From contig JAMPIV010018974.1 in assembly GCA_024509875.1 (NCBI GenBank), positions 44,978 to 108,977 of the forward strand: 64,000 bases of DNA, read 5' to 3'. Positions 13,216 through 24,197 of this stretch are shown piece by piece (the first letter of the stretch is position 1; the number at the start of each line of letters is the position of its first letter). Made by a program: the position numbers and the translations under genes. The stretch comes from Oreohelix idahoensis. Its lineage: Eukaryota > Mollusca > Gastropoda > Stylommatophora > Oreohelicidae. Below the pieces are notes generated by a model. It was given only the letters and a program-made list of their open reading frames with translations. It was not told the origin of the DNA and did no database searches.

Positions 13216-13848
13216 CAGTACATCGTGAATGGACGCTGAGCCAATTTTGTACCCCCAAAAAAGTGCATTATTGGCTGAGGTCATTCTCGTGACACTCACA
13301 CAACTATGGTATAGGACCCGTGGACGACCCAGACAGTTTTAAAGACGCAATCACTAATAAAAAAAAGTGATTCGAACAGCATCTAACTAAAGGGCTGTGG
13401 GTCCATTCTAAATCTGTGCCAGGAGGTGTGTATTCCCAAAATGTTGGGGAAGTGTAAACAATTATTTACTAATGTAAATTTTACAGGTTTCTTGCTAAGT
13501 GGTTATGTATGAGGCTGGCAACCTCAATATATGAAAATAGTATATTCATGAACCACTACTGCAAGAGTTGGTGATTGTTTCTGACTAGTCGTGTGGGGAA
13601 ACCCGGACAGCAGAGATGACCCCAGAACTCAGACGGGTGTAAGGATGAGTAATGAGTGATAATTACATCACATGTGCCTAAAGTGTATAGAATCATTTTG
13701 TGAGATTTATATACCTTTTTAAGTGTAATTCAGGCAAATCATTATTCATGCACTCCAGACGCAATTTCCTAGTTGACACCCAGAAGGATATTGGTGAACT
13801 TTCATCATATTCTCTGAGTTACATTGTGTGCTCGAACAAATCATAACT

Positions 13849-13857
<9 letters not shown>

Positions 13858-13900
<43 letters not shown>
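13858..13900. repeat. (TC)n microsatellite preceded by a poly(C) run
   Basis: About 20 TC units follow a run of ten C residues (near 13848-13857). Confidence 0.97.
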
Positions 13901-13903
<3 letters not shown>

Positions 13904-15379
13904 AACGGTTTGTGTGTGGTGTGTCCTTGTCCACGAACGGCTTAGCAGGCCATTAATAATACAACCGTCTTGATAAAGCATTAAATCCACGAGCCTGGCT
14001 TCAAACAGTACATTATATAATTTCACACTAACATGTGACGAGCCGTTTTATTATTCACCAGAACAAAAATACCATTGTGTAATCCAACGTTTGCCAACCA
14101 GAGTTCCGCGGGACATCATCAGAAGTTTCGAAATATATTTTACAATACAGTGGTGCCCAAACATTCGATGGTAATTCATTCCACAAAACCCATTGTTTGT
14201 TGCAAATATGATACGCTGAAACCAATAATACGCTGATTTCATGTAACAAACCATTGGCAGGCGACCTCAGTACCACATAAAATGGGTAATTCTTACATAT
14301 TATACAGTACTGTACTTGACTTTTACATTAAAAATAAGTGTTTAATAAAGATTATTTAATAACTAGTGACAAAACTTCATAAAAAATAATAATTGATGAC
14401 AACAAATGATACATTTGCATTTAATCGTAGGGCTGATTAAATAGATTGTGCCATAGTGGTGAACGGGTAGGTGGGTCAAGCGTTGTGTGTCTTGTGAGGC
14501 TTTTGATTCTGCTGGCAAAGAAACTATCCAAAGTATTTTTTTTTTTTTTGGACGACCTTTTTATAGCTTCCAGAAGTAAGAAATCAGGAGTTAAGTTTTT
14601 TTTTTTTAAATGATGGAATGTTTATTTTTAAACCACTTCTCTTAAACGATCCCGCCTAGAAAAGACAATCGTAAAAACATCAGCTGACTTTTTATTAATT
14701 TATTATAATTTTTTTTTCTTTTTTTAGGTGAATCTAGGAGTGATGTTCCGCGCGCTGATTGGCCAAGACTTCAACCAGGCGTCTGGAAATTTTCACTCAT
14801 GCATCGTTCTCAGCTGTATCAGGAAGCCATCGGTTCTTGGAAATATCACCGTTTCTTAAAATGAAATCTCTTACAGAAAGTAAATCATTTCCAGAGATTA
14901 TCGGATGTCGATGTTAGCGAAAGTCGAGGCCGCACTGTGGTGTTTTATTTATTGTTATTTTTTATTTTATTTATTTATTTTATGTATTTATTTATTTTAG
15001 CTAATGATTTTATCAAACTAATGATCATCCTGCTCTAGTTTTCTCTGTGCAGTGGTGATTCAAGAGTCTGACAAACTTTACAAGCGAAGAAACGTATCGT
15101 CTACAACTTTTATGGAAGAACTACGAATTTTGTTTGACCGATTGTGTTTGTTTGTTTGTTTTAAATACTGTTACGAAAAGACAATGGGCAAATAATTCAA
15201 CTTGCTTTATTTGTTCAGTCCATTCTTGCCTTAAAACCAGATCTTTTAGTGTTTTAGGTACCTAGTAGTAGCTGACTGGGCTCTGTTGGCATGGGATGCC
15301 CGATTCACTTTGTTCTGTATCCGATGCCTGATGTAGTTCCTATAACATTTCTGATGTCATTTCTCATTCAGTATCTCCT
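13901..15379. other. Stretch without recognised genes; possible hAT-like scraps
   Basis: No coding region is supported. CAGTGGTGCCCAAAC at about 14150 and GTTTGCCAACCAGAG at about 14090 resemble hAT termini, but they do not form a bounded element with target copies. A TTTA-rich low-complexity tract lies at 14940-15000, and poly(T) runs near 14540, 14600 and 14710. Confidence 0.4.
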
Positions 15380-16285
15380 GGCTGCAGTCGTCACTCAAAG
15401 TCAACAGGAGCTTCAGAGCTTGATAAATCGCTTCACCCAGGCATGCAAGGACTTTGGCTTCACAATAAGTCTAAAGAAAACAAATGTGCTGAGTCAGGAT
15501 GTGGATGTTGCACCAGTTATCACTATCGATAAATAATGAATTGGCAGTGGTGCACCACTTCACATACCTGGGGTCTACCATCAACGACAAACTCTCTCTG
15601 GACACAGAAGTTGACAGCCGCATTGGCAAAGCTGCACCTATCTTTGCCCGCCTCACAAAGCGTGTTTGGAGAAACTCCAAACTCACAACGAAGACCACAG
15701 CTGCGGTATATAACGCCTGCATCACCATCACACCTATATGGCAACGAGACATAGACAACCTATGCTAAGCAAGCAAGAAGTCTCAATACCTTCCATCTAC
15801 GGTGTCTACACACATCCTCGGTATTTGGTGGAAAGACACTGTGACAAATGTCGAGGTGTTGTAACGTGCAGGCCTTCAAAGCATATATACACTGCTTAGA
15901 CAGCGCAGATTACGCTGGATTGACCATGTCCGCCATGTGGGAGATGGTCGCATCCCGAAAGAAATCTTCTACAGACAAATTGCTGATGGCAAAAGAACAG
16001 TTGGGCGACCGCAGCTGAGATTCAAAGATGTGTGCAAGAGAGACATAATGGCATTGGACATAAATCCAGCAACCTGGGAGGATGAAGCTGCCGAGTGCAC
16101 AAAGTGGCGATGTTATCTATGGCGCCACCTCAGATTGGGCGAAAAGAAGCTCTCACAGCAAGTAGAAGAGAGGAGAACACGTCGAAAGAAACACCAGGAA
16201 AATAAGCATCTGAGGGCAGTCACCTCAGGGGCGTATTCCCATAGTCAGTTATGACTGAAGGTGCTATTTTTATTATTGTTATCTC
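15380..16285 (+). pseudogene. APE-type LINE, 5'-truncated degenerate copy
   Basis: The region is homologous to the 3' half of the LINE at 40913-44060. It starts just after the catalytic FADD box (AAVVTQSQQELQSL), passes the YLGSTINDKLSLDTE motif, and ends in the conserved tail ending SHSQL followed by an ATT-rich 3' end near 16262-16280. It carries several stops and frame changes (for example TAA at about 15534), whereas the other copy is open here. The truncation removes the endonuclease and the first two thirds of RT. Confidence 0.85.
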
Positions 16286-16675
16286 CTGGTGACACTAATG
16301 GCTCCTCATAAGCCTTTCATCTCGCATTACGTGATTTTCCTCTCCTGTGCTTTCATCATTTGTGGAGAAGAAAAAGACACTCGCTTGTTATTTAATAATA
16401 ATGAATACCAGGAAAGATTACAAGTGCTTTTGTTTCAACGGCTTTTCACAAATAATTTGACCCTGACAATGATATAACAGAGAATTAAATGAAGACGAGA
16501 AATGGAGTGCGTCTGGGATGCTTCTTGCCACATTTTCTCTTCTTATTTGACATTAAAGTTGGTTACGAAAACAGCGACATCAACCAACAGTAGTTGAAAT
16601 CAGTGGACGCTGACACAATAGCTTGGCGATCTAGATTTGGCCGATGACCTGGCTCTTTTGACACATAACCGTTAT
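16286..16675. other. No gene recognised
   Basis: The stretch lies between the end of one LINE copy and the 3' end of another. No frame or motif can be supported. Confidence 0.5.
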
Positions 16676-16880
16676 CATATCTTCTTCTTCTTCAAGTACC
16701 ATACCTAGTAGCGTATGAGATCTTGTCTCTCCACAACTTCCTGCCTCCAGTACAATTAATCAATTCTTTTTCGTATTCTCTTTCTAACCTCCACTCTACA
16801 CGAATTATCGCTTTCTCCGATTTTTCCTCGCCTGCTCTCACTGAGTTGATCACAAAGTCAGAAACTTCTTTTCTCAAAAA
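16676..16880 (-). pseudogene. LINE 3'-end fragment (second copy of the split LINE family)
   Basis: On the minus strand the frame ends LINCTGGRKLWRDKISYATR, then YGT and a stop, with a (GAA)-rich tail (the CTTCTTCTTC at 16681-16694 on the + strand). The same C-terminus and tail recur at 16997-17205, so two 3' ends of one LINE family lie about 300 bp apart. This copy keeps only about 60 codons, an extreme 5' truncation. Confidence 0.75.
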
Positions 16881-16996
16881 CCTAGCTCTTTAGCCACATT
16901 TAAGTAAAAAGAGTGAAGATTCTGAGGTTCGGCCATCCTTGAGCAAGAAGTCTCTTTGCAAAGCTACACAACAATGCAATTGCTACTTAACTTTAA

Positions 16997-17851
16997 ATCT
17001 TCTTCTTTTTTCTTCAAGTACCATGCCTAGTGCCGTAGGAGATCATGTCTCTCCCCAACTTCCTATCTCCAGTACAATTTATCAATTCTGATGTTGACTT
17101 CTTTCCATGCCACGATGTCAAACTGTCCAGTATTTGCTCTCTTTGTCTTCCCTCTTTCAGGGCATTCTCATTAATCTTTTTGGCTGTCCATGGTATTTTT
17201 AACATTCTTCTGGTAAAACCACATCTCTGTGGCCTCTAGTGCCCCCTCCCTCTCATTGTTTACTAATTTTCCATGACTCACTCTCATATGCCAGGAATGG
17301 TTCTACATAACACTGAAGAACTCTCTATCTTACTTCCAATGGCAAAGAATTGTTTCATAAAATACTCTTCATTTTATAGAATGCTGTTTGTGCCTGAGCT
17401 ATTTTGCTATTCACTTCTGAGATGCATCTTCCATCCGCTGTTATTAATGTGCCCAGGTATTTAAATTTATTGACCTGTTTTAAAACTGTTCCATTTACTT
17501 TGATAGTGCATTCTGGGCAAGCCCTTTTCTTTGAGACAACCATTACTTCTGTCTTTTTGCTATTAACAGGTAAAGGATCCCGTTACAAGCCCATTGAGGC
17601 ATATTGGGAATATGGTGTTAGGCCCATATTTTCTTGACCATCGGCACATTAGGGGTGATGTGGTCAGCACCACGCCGGCTGCCTTAATCTTCCCATAGTT
17701 ACTCTGGTACCCAATTCATGAGAATGGGTCGACCCCAGAGCCCTTTGCGGTCTAAAAAATCCCACCTCAACAGGGGATCGAACCATGGACCACTGTGCTA
17801 GGAAGCCAGTGCACTAACCACTGCGCTACCGCGGCTCCTTTTTGCTATTAA
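16997..17851 (-). pseudogene. Split LINE, 3' half (continues at 61538)
   Basis: Read leftward, the frame gives NSKKTEVMVVSKK, then VNKFKYLGTLITADG, ESWKISKQ in another frame, IPWTAKK, and the family C-terminus ending SYGTRHGT, followed by a GAA-rich tail at 17000. These are the RT motifs after the DD box of an APE-type LINE. Several frameshifts and stops are present. The sequence begins abruptly at the TTAA at 17848-17851. The missing upstream half, ending GLSL at the same TTAA, lies at 61538-62712 in the same orientation. SINE 2 (17567-17837) interrupts this half. Confidence 0.85.
17567..17837 (-). mobile_element. tRNA-derived SINE 2
   Basis: On the minus strand the element starts GGAGCCGCGGTAGCGCAG, with an A box (TAGCGCAGTGGTTAG) and a perfect B box (GGTTCGATCCC). 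A body containing GGGGTCGACCCATTC and a 3' end CCTTTACCTG follow. Perfect 14-bp target copies CTTTTTGCTATTAA flank it (17553-17566 and 17838-17851). It interrupts the split LINE. The right target copy ends exactly at the TTAA junction of the large insertion. Confidence 0.9.
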
Positions 17852-17882
17852 GGGGGAGGTTTAACCCCCAAAATGAAGAATT
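17848..17882 (+). repeat. Left terminal inverted repeat and TTAA of the large element
   Basis: TTAA is followed by GGGGGAGGTTTAACC, then CCCAAAATGAAGAA. The inverted counterpart lies at 61506-61541. Confidence 0.75.
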
Positions 17883-18189
17883 TCATTGAAAATATCAAAT
17901 TTTAGATACATATTGCAATGGAAAGTACATTCATTTGCCCACATTTCTGTATGCTTATTTTCACTAAGACCTTTGTGGATGATTTTATATAAATTTTTAA
18001 AGTATGTCAGGTAAGTGTATTTGTACCTAATTACGAGTATATTTGCAAAGTATACAAATTGGTATATCTTCGCTTCTAATGCATGGGTTTTAAAATTGTT
18101 TCAGTATTCATTTCCCTGAAGCAAACAGAATTAAAGTTTTTTAAACATCGTTTCATGTGTAAAAATAATTTTGACTGGCTAATTTTTAT
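17883..18189. other. Left body of the TTAA element, no gene recognised
   Basis: About 300 bp of AT-rich sequence without an open frame of note, between the left terminal repeat and a gypsy integrase fragment. Confidence 0.5.
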
Positions 18190-18273
18190 TAACCATGGGG
18201 TTCTTTGAAGGGTCGTCCAAATAATAACGTGGCTGGGGGTATTCCAGTAGAGTGGTGGGGTACCTCCTTATAC
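18190..18273 (-). pseudogene. Gypsy integrase fragment, distal part
   Basis: Translated leftward this is homologous to the integrase segment YREVPHSSTG...PATLLFGRP of the gypsy element at 26673-31211. The proximal part lies at 21900-22232, on the other side of an R2/Hero-type LINE. The flanking target copy is CCTTATAC (18266-18273 and 21900-21907). Only about 410 bp of integrase survive, with no LTR in sight. Confidence 0.8.
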
Positions 18274-21200
18274 GATAGGAAACTCTTTACAGAGCGATAC
18301 AACAGGAAGCAATCTGATCATCAGAAGAAGTCCCCCCGTCCGACAAGTGTTTCGGCCCTATATACTCCTTTACACTCTAAGGGGGGCGGGCCCACTTGGG
18401 TCATGACTCCCAAGCGTCTCAGCTTCCTGTTGTCTTGCATCGAAAATGAACCCATTTCACTTATGGTAGCAACTTTAAATTCCACAACTCCGCCAGCCGT
18501 GGAGGCAATTGTGAAAGTAACAAGGAGAAGACAAATTATTCCGTTCGTTCCGTCGCACACACTGAGACACCAGCGCGAAGTCAACGAGTCGCCACTGCGC
18601 GTTCCCCACTGGACTTTTGATACTGACACCCCTTATAGTATACACCGCTTGTCGCCCCTGAGTCGCAGCCCGTTCACTAGTCCACCACAAACCTCAGCGT
18701 ATTGTGGACTTAGAAAAATTCCTGGTGTTTTTCTGTACCGCAGCGTTTATTGTTACGATCTCCATTCCCCATTGCGGTTGTTCCACAGCCAGCCTGATGC
18801 CTTTTCGGCAGTTTCACTAAGCCTCTTCAGGGCCCTTGTTCTCGACTGTCCCCTCAGCCCCAACAGTTTCAATAGATCATACACTGATGCAGCCACAAGC
18901 CCTCTTGCGCCCACTTCAACAGCCATGACCCTTGCAGTGAACCCATCGTGTCTCAGATCCGCGGCCAGATCACTATACTTGGCCGCTTTGAACGAATGTT
19001 GCTCATCTAATCTGGATTCAAATGGCACTGTCAGTTCAATCAGTATGACCTGAAGCGTTGCTGCAGAATGAAGCACTATATCCGGCCGTCTCCGCGATTT
19101 TCTGATACTCTCTGGATATGCCCCTCGTCCAGGTAGGTCTACCGCCATCTCCCAATCATTTGCACAATCAAGAAGAGATGGTAAACTGCTACCAGGTTTA
19201 TTCGGTTTGGGGTGTGCTGACTTTCCTGCCCTCAGAAAGTATGTGTTTGCGGTGTCTGGCCGGACTTTGCTATTCGCCTTCATTCTTGCCAGATCTATTG
19301 TCGCAGCAAGCTCATTTAGCACTTTGTTATGGCGCCAAGTGTATCGCCCTTGCCCTAATGACACCTTACACGCTGAGAGCACGTGTTCAAGTGTCTGCCT
19401 CCCCTGGCACAGGGGGCACTGCTCATCATCCGACTTTCCCCATTTCACAAGGTTGGTGGCCGACGGCAGCAGGTCATACAGTGATCTGACAACGAAGCTG
19501 AGCCTAAGAGGTGCCATATGCCATATATCATTCCATGTCAAGGACCTCTGCAGGGCTCCTTCCCATGTAGTCCATTGGCCTTGTTGGACCTGCTGCACTG
19601 CTTTTTGCAACCTCTTATCATTCTCAGCTTCTCGTATCTCCTGAACTACCATGTCTCTGCGCTCCCTGCTTGATGCCTTGGACCACCAGCGGATGTCTCC
19701 ATGACCAAATCCCCGTCTATTCGTTTGTGTGTATCCGATTACCTCCCTCAGTTTGAGTGACTCTTGGGCAGCATCAACAGCTTCTTCCACTTTCCACTTC
19801 CTTCCCGTTTTCAGTGTGGGCTGAATGGACTTAACCACGTCATCAGCTGACTCGCGTAGCATCATTGCAAGCCTTGCCTTTCCAACTTTGTACTCTTCAA
19901 CAACTGACTTGAAAGGAAGCTGAAGTTTTGACTTTTTGCAGTACAGTGCTACATCTGACAGACCTGGTGGTACTCCTAGCCATTTCCTCATGAACTTGTT
20001 GACCTTCTTCTCTATGGCTTCCACTGTACTTGTGCTTATTTCATATATAAGCAGTGGCCACAGCAACTTTGGTATCAACATGAACTGGAGGCACCACAGC
20101 TTGAACTTCCCCAGGAGTCTGCTTTGGTCTATGATCTGTAGCCCTCTGTCTGCCATTTCTATTGTCTGTTGCACTGCCTTTGAGTCTTTTAATGAGGCAT
20201 CGTACACCCTGCCAAGACTTTTAACAGGTTCCTCAATGACAGTAGGGATTCTTTGGTTGGAAACCGTGAATATGACCTCTGCTATCTTCCCTTTCCTGAC
20301 TGATAGGCTTCTCGACTTCTTGGGTTTGAAGCTCATTCTGCACCAGCTGACTAGTTCATCCAGGCGTGCTAACATCCTCCGGGCCTGATATTCATCTGAT
20401 GTCAGAATTGTTGTGTCATCCATGAATGCTTTGAGCGGTGGCATGAGACACATTCCACCGAGCTTTGGACCTATAGCCATTCCTTCAGCCGCATTGAGGA
20501 TTACCTGCATAGCCATCACGAATAGTATCGGAGAGATGGTACATCCCATCGCAATTCCAACTTCAAGGCCAATCCACTTCGTTGTGTACTCTCTGGTTGA
20601 AAATCTGACAGCAAACCCTGCGAAATACAGCTTCAGCATTGCTGCAATCTCTTGTGGAACATGATACATTTCTAGGGCCTGCCACAACATCTGGTGTGGA
20701 ACGGATCCATAAGCATTCGCTAAATCCAACCAGATTACATGGAGGTTTGTTCTGTCAGACTTTGCCTTTTGGATTGCTTCCCATATCATTGTGGCATGCT
20801 CTAGACATCCTGGTGTACCTGGGATACCTCCTTTCTGAATGGTAGTGTCAATGTACCCATTTGCCAGGAGGTATGTAGTGAGTCTTTTCGCCATCACTGA
20901 GAAGAATATCTTCCCTTCCACATTGAGTAGTGAGATTGGCCTGAACTGACTGATGTCTGTGGAATTTTGCTCCTTCGGGATGTAGACTCCGTTCGCCTTT
21001 CTCCATTCCTTGCTTACAAGCTGGGTTTTCCACGCACTCTTCAGTAAACGAAGCAGTCGTTTGAGCACCTCAGGGCATCTCTTATACACCACATATGGAA
21101 CACCATTAGGACCTGGAGCTGACTTGCATCGAGCTTTCTGGACAATGCTTTCTACCTCTTGCACCGTTGGGGGCTTGGTGTTAAATTCAGCTCCTGGCTT

Positions 21201-21899
21201 ACTCGGCCATTTAAGGCCTGCCATGCTGCTGAGCGGCTCATCTTTGCGACCATCTGAATATGTCATTCCAAGGTGTTCTTCCAGGTCTTCTTTCCTGATG
21301 TTTAGTGTACCCGACCGTGGCTGCTCAAACAGTTCTTTGGCAAACTTGAAGGGCTCCCTGAAGAATCTTTCCCTATCCATTCGAGTCTTCCTTTTCTTCC
21401 TGCACAACCTTTCTGCTCTACAAAGGGCATTATGTTGGCCTTTCAGGTGCTCCCAAACCTGTCGTAACCCTTCCTTCTCTGCGGCAACTGCATTTTTGAA
21501 CAGTTTTCGGGCATGCTTCTTCTGTTTTCTGATTTCTTCTATTTTAATTTGTCTTCTGCTTTTTCGTGGTGGGTTACTTTCCCTTGCCTCCCTCACTCCG
21601 AACACTTTGCGACAGTGCAGATATATTATGTCGCCGAAGATTTCCAGCTTCTTCTCCAAAGTTATCTGCTTCAGGTTGTTATCCAACTCTTTTGCCAAGG
21701 CTTCGTCCAGCTGTTCCCAAAGCCCTTTTGCACTGGCGGGTGGAAACTTGATTGCATCTCTCTTCCCGTCCAAGAAGTGTGTGAGATCATCATCAGGCAG
21801 ATCAACTTGAATGTACTCAGCACTGTGGATTGACTCCTGGCTGCGTTCTTCTAACGTCTTATCCGTCGAGACAGAGCGCTGTTGATCTCCCCCTGATGA
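18274..21899 (-). mobile_element. R2/Hero-type LINE, near full length, 3.6 kb
   Basis: The element is bounded by 8-bp target copies CCTTATAC (18266-18273, 21900-21907). It contains one long open frame (see the CDS), then a 3' UTR of about 480 bp that is nearly identical to that of the truncated copy at 10049-11212. There is no poly(A) tail, which is common among restriction-like-endonuclease LINEs. R2-type elements are often site-specific, but both copies here sit in other transposons, so rDNA specificity is not suggested. Confidence 0.88.
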
Positions 21900-21923
21900 C
21901 CTTATACGCAAATAAAGCTGCAT
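18753..21923 (-). CDS. RT with zinc finger and restriction-like endonuclease (R2/Hero-type LINE)
   Basis: An uninterrupted frame of 1056 codons. The first 100 residues are unrecognised, followed by a basic region (KIEEIRKQKKHARK). RT motifs then follow in order: KSAPGPNGVPYVVY, FRPISLLNVEGKIF, QKGGIPGTPGCLEH, WLDLANAYGSVPH and the catalytic FMDD at residues 500-503. Behind it lies a C-terminal C-x2-C-x7-H-x4-C finger (C836, C839, H847, C852). A PD-(D/E)xK-like nuclease with RRPDIV (D948) and ELTVPFE completes it. This layout defines R2/R4/Hero-type LINEs, in which the nuclease nicks the target and RT copies RNA onto it. The Met at 21923 and about eight codons lie in the flanking gypsy DNA, so the true N-terminus was probably lost and the start is uncertain. 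The catalytic motifs look intact. Confidence 0.88.
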   Translation of the reverse strand: MQLYLRIRSSGGDQQRSVSTDKTLEERSQESIHSAEYIQVDLPDDDLTHFLDGKRDAIKFPPASAKGLWEQLDEALAKELDNNLKQITLEKKLEIFGDIIYLHCRKVFGVREARESNPPRKSRRQIKIEEIRKQKKHARKLFKNAVAAEKEGLRQVWEHLKGQHNALCRAERLCRKKRKTRMDRERFFREPFKFAKELFEQPRSGTLNIRKEDLEEHLGMTYSDGRKDEPLSSMAGLKWPSKPGAEFNTKPPTVQEVESIVQKARCKSAPGPNGVPYVVYKRCPEVLKRLLRLLKSAWKTQLVSKEWRKANGVYIPKEQNSTDISQFRPISLLNVEGKIFFSVMAKRLTTYLLANGYIDTTIQKGGIPGTPGCLEHATMIWEAIQKAKSDRTNLHVIWLDLANAYGSVPHQMLWQALEMYHVPQEIAAMLKLYFAGFAVRFSTREYTTKWIGLEVGIAMGCTISPILFVMAMQVILNAAEGMAIGPKLGGMCLMPPLKAFMDDTTILTSDEYQARRMLARLDELVSWCRMSFKPKKSRSLSVRKGKIAEVIFTVSNQRIPTVIEEPVKSLGRVYDASLKDSKAVQQTIEMADRGLQIIDQSRLLGKFKLWCLQFMLIPKLLWPLLIYEISTSTVEAIEKKVNKFMRKWLGVPPGLSDVALYCKKSKLQLPFKSVVEEYKVGKARLAMMLRESADDVVKSIQPTLKTGRKWKVEEAVDAAQESLKLREVIGYTQTNRRGFGHGDIRWWSKASSRERRDMVVQEIREAENDKRLQKAVQQVQQGQWTTWEGALQRSLTWNDIWHMAPLRLSFVVRSLYDLLPSATNLVKWGKSDDEQCPLCQGRQTLEHVLSACKVSLGQGRYTWRHNKVLNELAATIDLARMKANSKVRPDTANTYFLRAGKSAHPKPNKPGSSLPSLLDCANDWEMAVDLPGRGAYPESIRKSRRRPDIVLHSAATLQVILIELTVPFESRLDEQHSFKAAKYSDLAADLRHDGFTARVMAVEVGARGLVAASVYDLLKLLGLRGQSRTRALKRLSETAEKASGWLWNNRNGEWRS

Positions 21924-22232
21924 GTAAGAACGAATCCCAGGATTCTGGATTCTCCTGTGCGAGCTTCCGTAAAATTGTAAGTAGAGTCCCGTTTCTTTCC
22001 ACGTCCATTGGATTGTGGATGATAAAATGTGTGGAAGAGTAAATTTTTAAAAATACTAAAAACTTCCTCCATCAGTTTCCCTCTGAACTGTGAACCATTG
22101 TCAGTTAATATCTGATAAGGGTATCCTAATCTTGTGAATATTGAGAGCAAAGCCTCTCCTACATGTACTGAGTCTGCTGAGGGTAGAGCAATCGCTTCCC
22201 CCCACATAGTACATGTCTACCAGAGAAAAAAT
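21900..22232 (-). pseudogene. Gypsy integrase fragment, proximal part
   Basis: The fragment is homologous to the integrase core of the gypsy element at 26673-31211. Seen here are MWGEAIAL, ILTDNGSQFRGK with the second catalytic Asp, FYHPQSNG, and in another frame VERNGTL with the catalytic Glu. A small deletion upstream of MWGEA and a frameshift after QSNG make it defective. It is interrupted at 21900 by the R2/Hero-type LINE. The gypsy sequence starts abruptly near 22232 without an LTR. Confidence 0.82.
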
Positions 22233-22819
22233 GTATTTTTTTTCGGAAACTGACGAAAAGCGCATAGTCTGCTGAAATGAAGAATTTAATGAAAAGTACG
22301 CTGCGAAGTATAAAACAGCCCATGGAATCAATAAAGGAAAATACCAGAGATGATTCCTACATAGCAGGGGGATACTGAGGTGAGTAAATTTTATGTAAAA
22401 GTGTAATTCTTCCCTTTTTTCTTAATTTTCTCAAAACCGCATTTTTCACACAAATGTGGGCACGTAGCCCATGATGTTTCAAAAACTATTAGTGATACAG
22501 CTGTAAAGTTTGGGCCACATACTGTACACATAGTGCTCATAAAAATAAACTAACATAAAGGATATATGTTAACAAACGACAAAACTGTTAAGAAATAGCT
22601 AAGATACCCCATTAACAATTTCAACTATTTTTCGATTGGTATGTTAAAATCCAAAAAAACTCAAATATCAAATCAATCAAAATTATTTTAGTTTGAAATC
22701 ATTATCATATATTAACAAATAAAACAGGAAAATTTCATAACTCAAGTTGTACTCACATTTGAGATATCTTGGGCAACAAAATACCCCCAAAAAGCTAAAA
22801 TTTGCCGTTTTTCACCCAT
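22233..22819. other. Middle body of the TTAA element; possible exon relic
   Basis: Mostly AT-rich. On the + strand 22240-22372 holds a protein-like frame (NEEFNEKYAAKYKTAHG) containing two in-frame TGA codons, followed by CTGAGGTGAGTAAA, which looks like a 5' splice site. I recognise no family. This could be a decayed exon of the element's lost transposase. The region ends with AGACC (22820-22824), the left target copy of the LTR array. Confidence 0.4.
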
Positions 22820-22824
22820 AGACC

Positions 22825-24197
22825 TGTGGTGGGTTTATATGTTATTTATGTTAATTATTATTAATTGTCTACAGAGTGAGGTCCCGCTATGTAAGTCCCT
22901 GAGTCTAATAGTTGATGATGATGTATTCTCAGGGTACCTAACTGCTACCACTCTATGATCTCACTCTGCGAAATATTGTAAGTCTATTAATTTATATGGC
23001 TACGTGTCTAGGATAATGTATGTGTGATGTATGATAACAAATTTAACACAACTGTAACTCAATCTAATAAACTCAAGTAAGACAATGGTTAAAGGTATAG
23101 GATTAATTTACAATTTTAATTTCCTGACTCTCAAATGTTTTGAATCAGGAAGGTTAAACTCAAAATAAATGTGGTTATGTACACAGGTAAATACAGTGGA
23201 TGGACATCTTGTCCCATAAATGATATTATTAAAATGTTTCTGTACTTGTATCCCTGGCTGTAGTAACAAGGTATTAAGAAGGGTCACTAGTTGGAAGAAC
23301 TGTTCCTTTCATCATGTCACTAGAACGTTTAATTACAGTGTGGAGGTTAACAATGAAATGAGAAATCATTAGCCCTCAAAACGAAGGCTTATCTTTCAAT
23401 CCGTGGCAAGTAGGTGGTTGACTGGAAAAATGACACTTTCTGTTCACACGTGTCTCAGCTGGAGTCAGCTTTTGCAGTTAGATTTCACAATACAAGCAAC
23501 AGGTAAGTTGCCTCGTACACTGCCTTTCCAGGTTTTGTCTTACTGGTTACTCGTTGATGCAACCCTGCAACAATGAACAATGCCTCCCTAAATACACTTC
23601 ATATACACATCTCCACACCTAATAAATAAACATCGTTAAACATTCGTAGTGATCAGCCCAAGTGCTAATCAATAGCTACAGTTCCTAATTGTATTGTGTC
23701 TTCTCAATCCGTGGGTATCTGCTCTTTCCCACATGGCTTCAACGCCTCTGTCACTTAGACTTTAGTTATCTTTTATATCATCAGCTGGGATACACTCTTT
23801 TCTGTTTTCTTTCTGGTGATCTGTTAACTCTGGTAGTATGACTTCCTATTTAATCTCCAAGAGTTATTGGAACACAGTGGCCTGTAGAGAACTGCCAGTA
23901 GCTTTCTGGTCTTATAGTCAAAATATTTTGTTATGCATGGCAATATTCAAACACCATTTACATTTTGTTTTTCTGCTTCAATAGTGTGCTTAGGCAGGCA
24001 TGTGCTTCCTTAGGATGTCATAAGCTTCCACAATAGCAATGTCGCACAACACAAAATTTGTGGGCGCCCTATCTGGGTTAGCCTCTACACATTAATAAGA
24101 ATATTAATAAAAGCATTTATCTTACCGCAATCAATGAAATAATACACTAGTATAGATTAACTGGCGATCAATGGGCACAAATCTTGATTGCCGCCGT
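22825..24197 (-). mobile_element. LTR B1, first part (split by the intact gypsy element)
   Basis: Starts TGTGGTGGG and matches LTRs B3-B5 until 24197. There the intact gypsy element A is inserted after GCCGT. The remainder of this LTR is at 33837-34841, giving a restored length of 2378 bp. As the array reads leftward, this is its terminal 3' LTR. Confidence 0.92.

Noticed and set aside
13746..14026. Two minus-strand frames rich in Arg-Glu
   Set aside because: They are translations of the CT microsatellite.
14051..14276. Minus-strand frames of 67 and 73 codons
   Set aside because: They overlap in different frames and show no motif. The DNA resembles decayed hAT ends instead.
22240..22372. 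TGA recoding (alternative genetic code) to keep the frame open
   Set aside because: All the intact frames in the window use the standard code. Decay of CGA to TGA is simpler.
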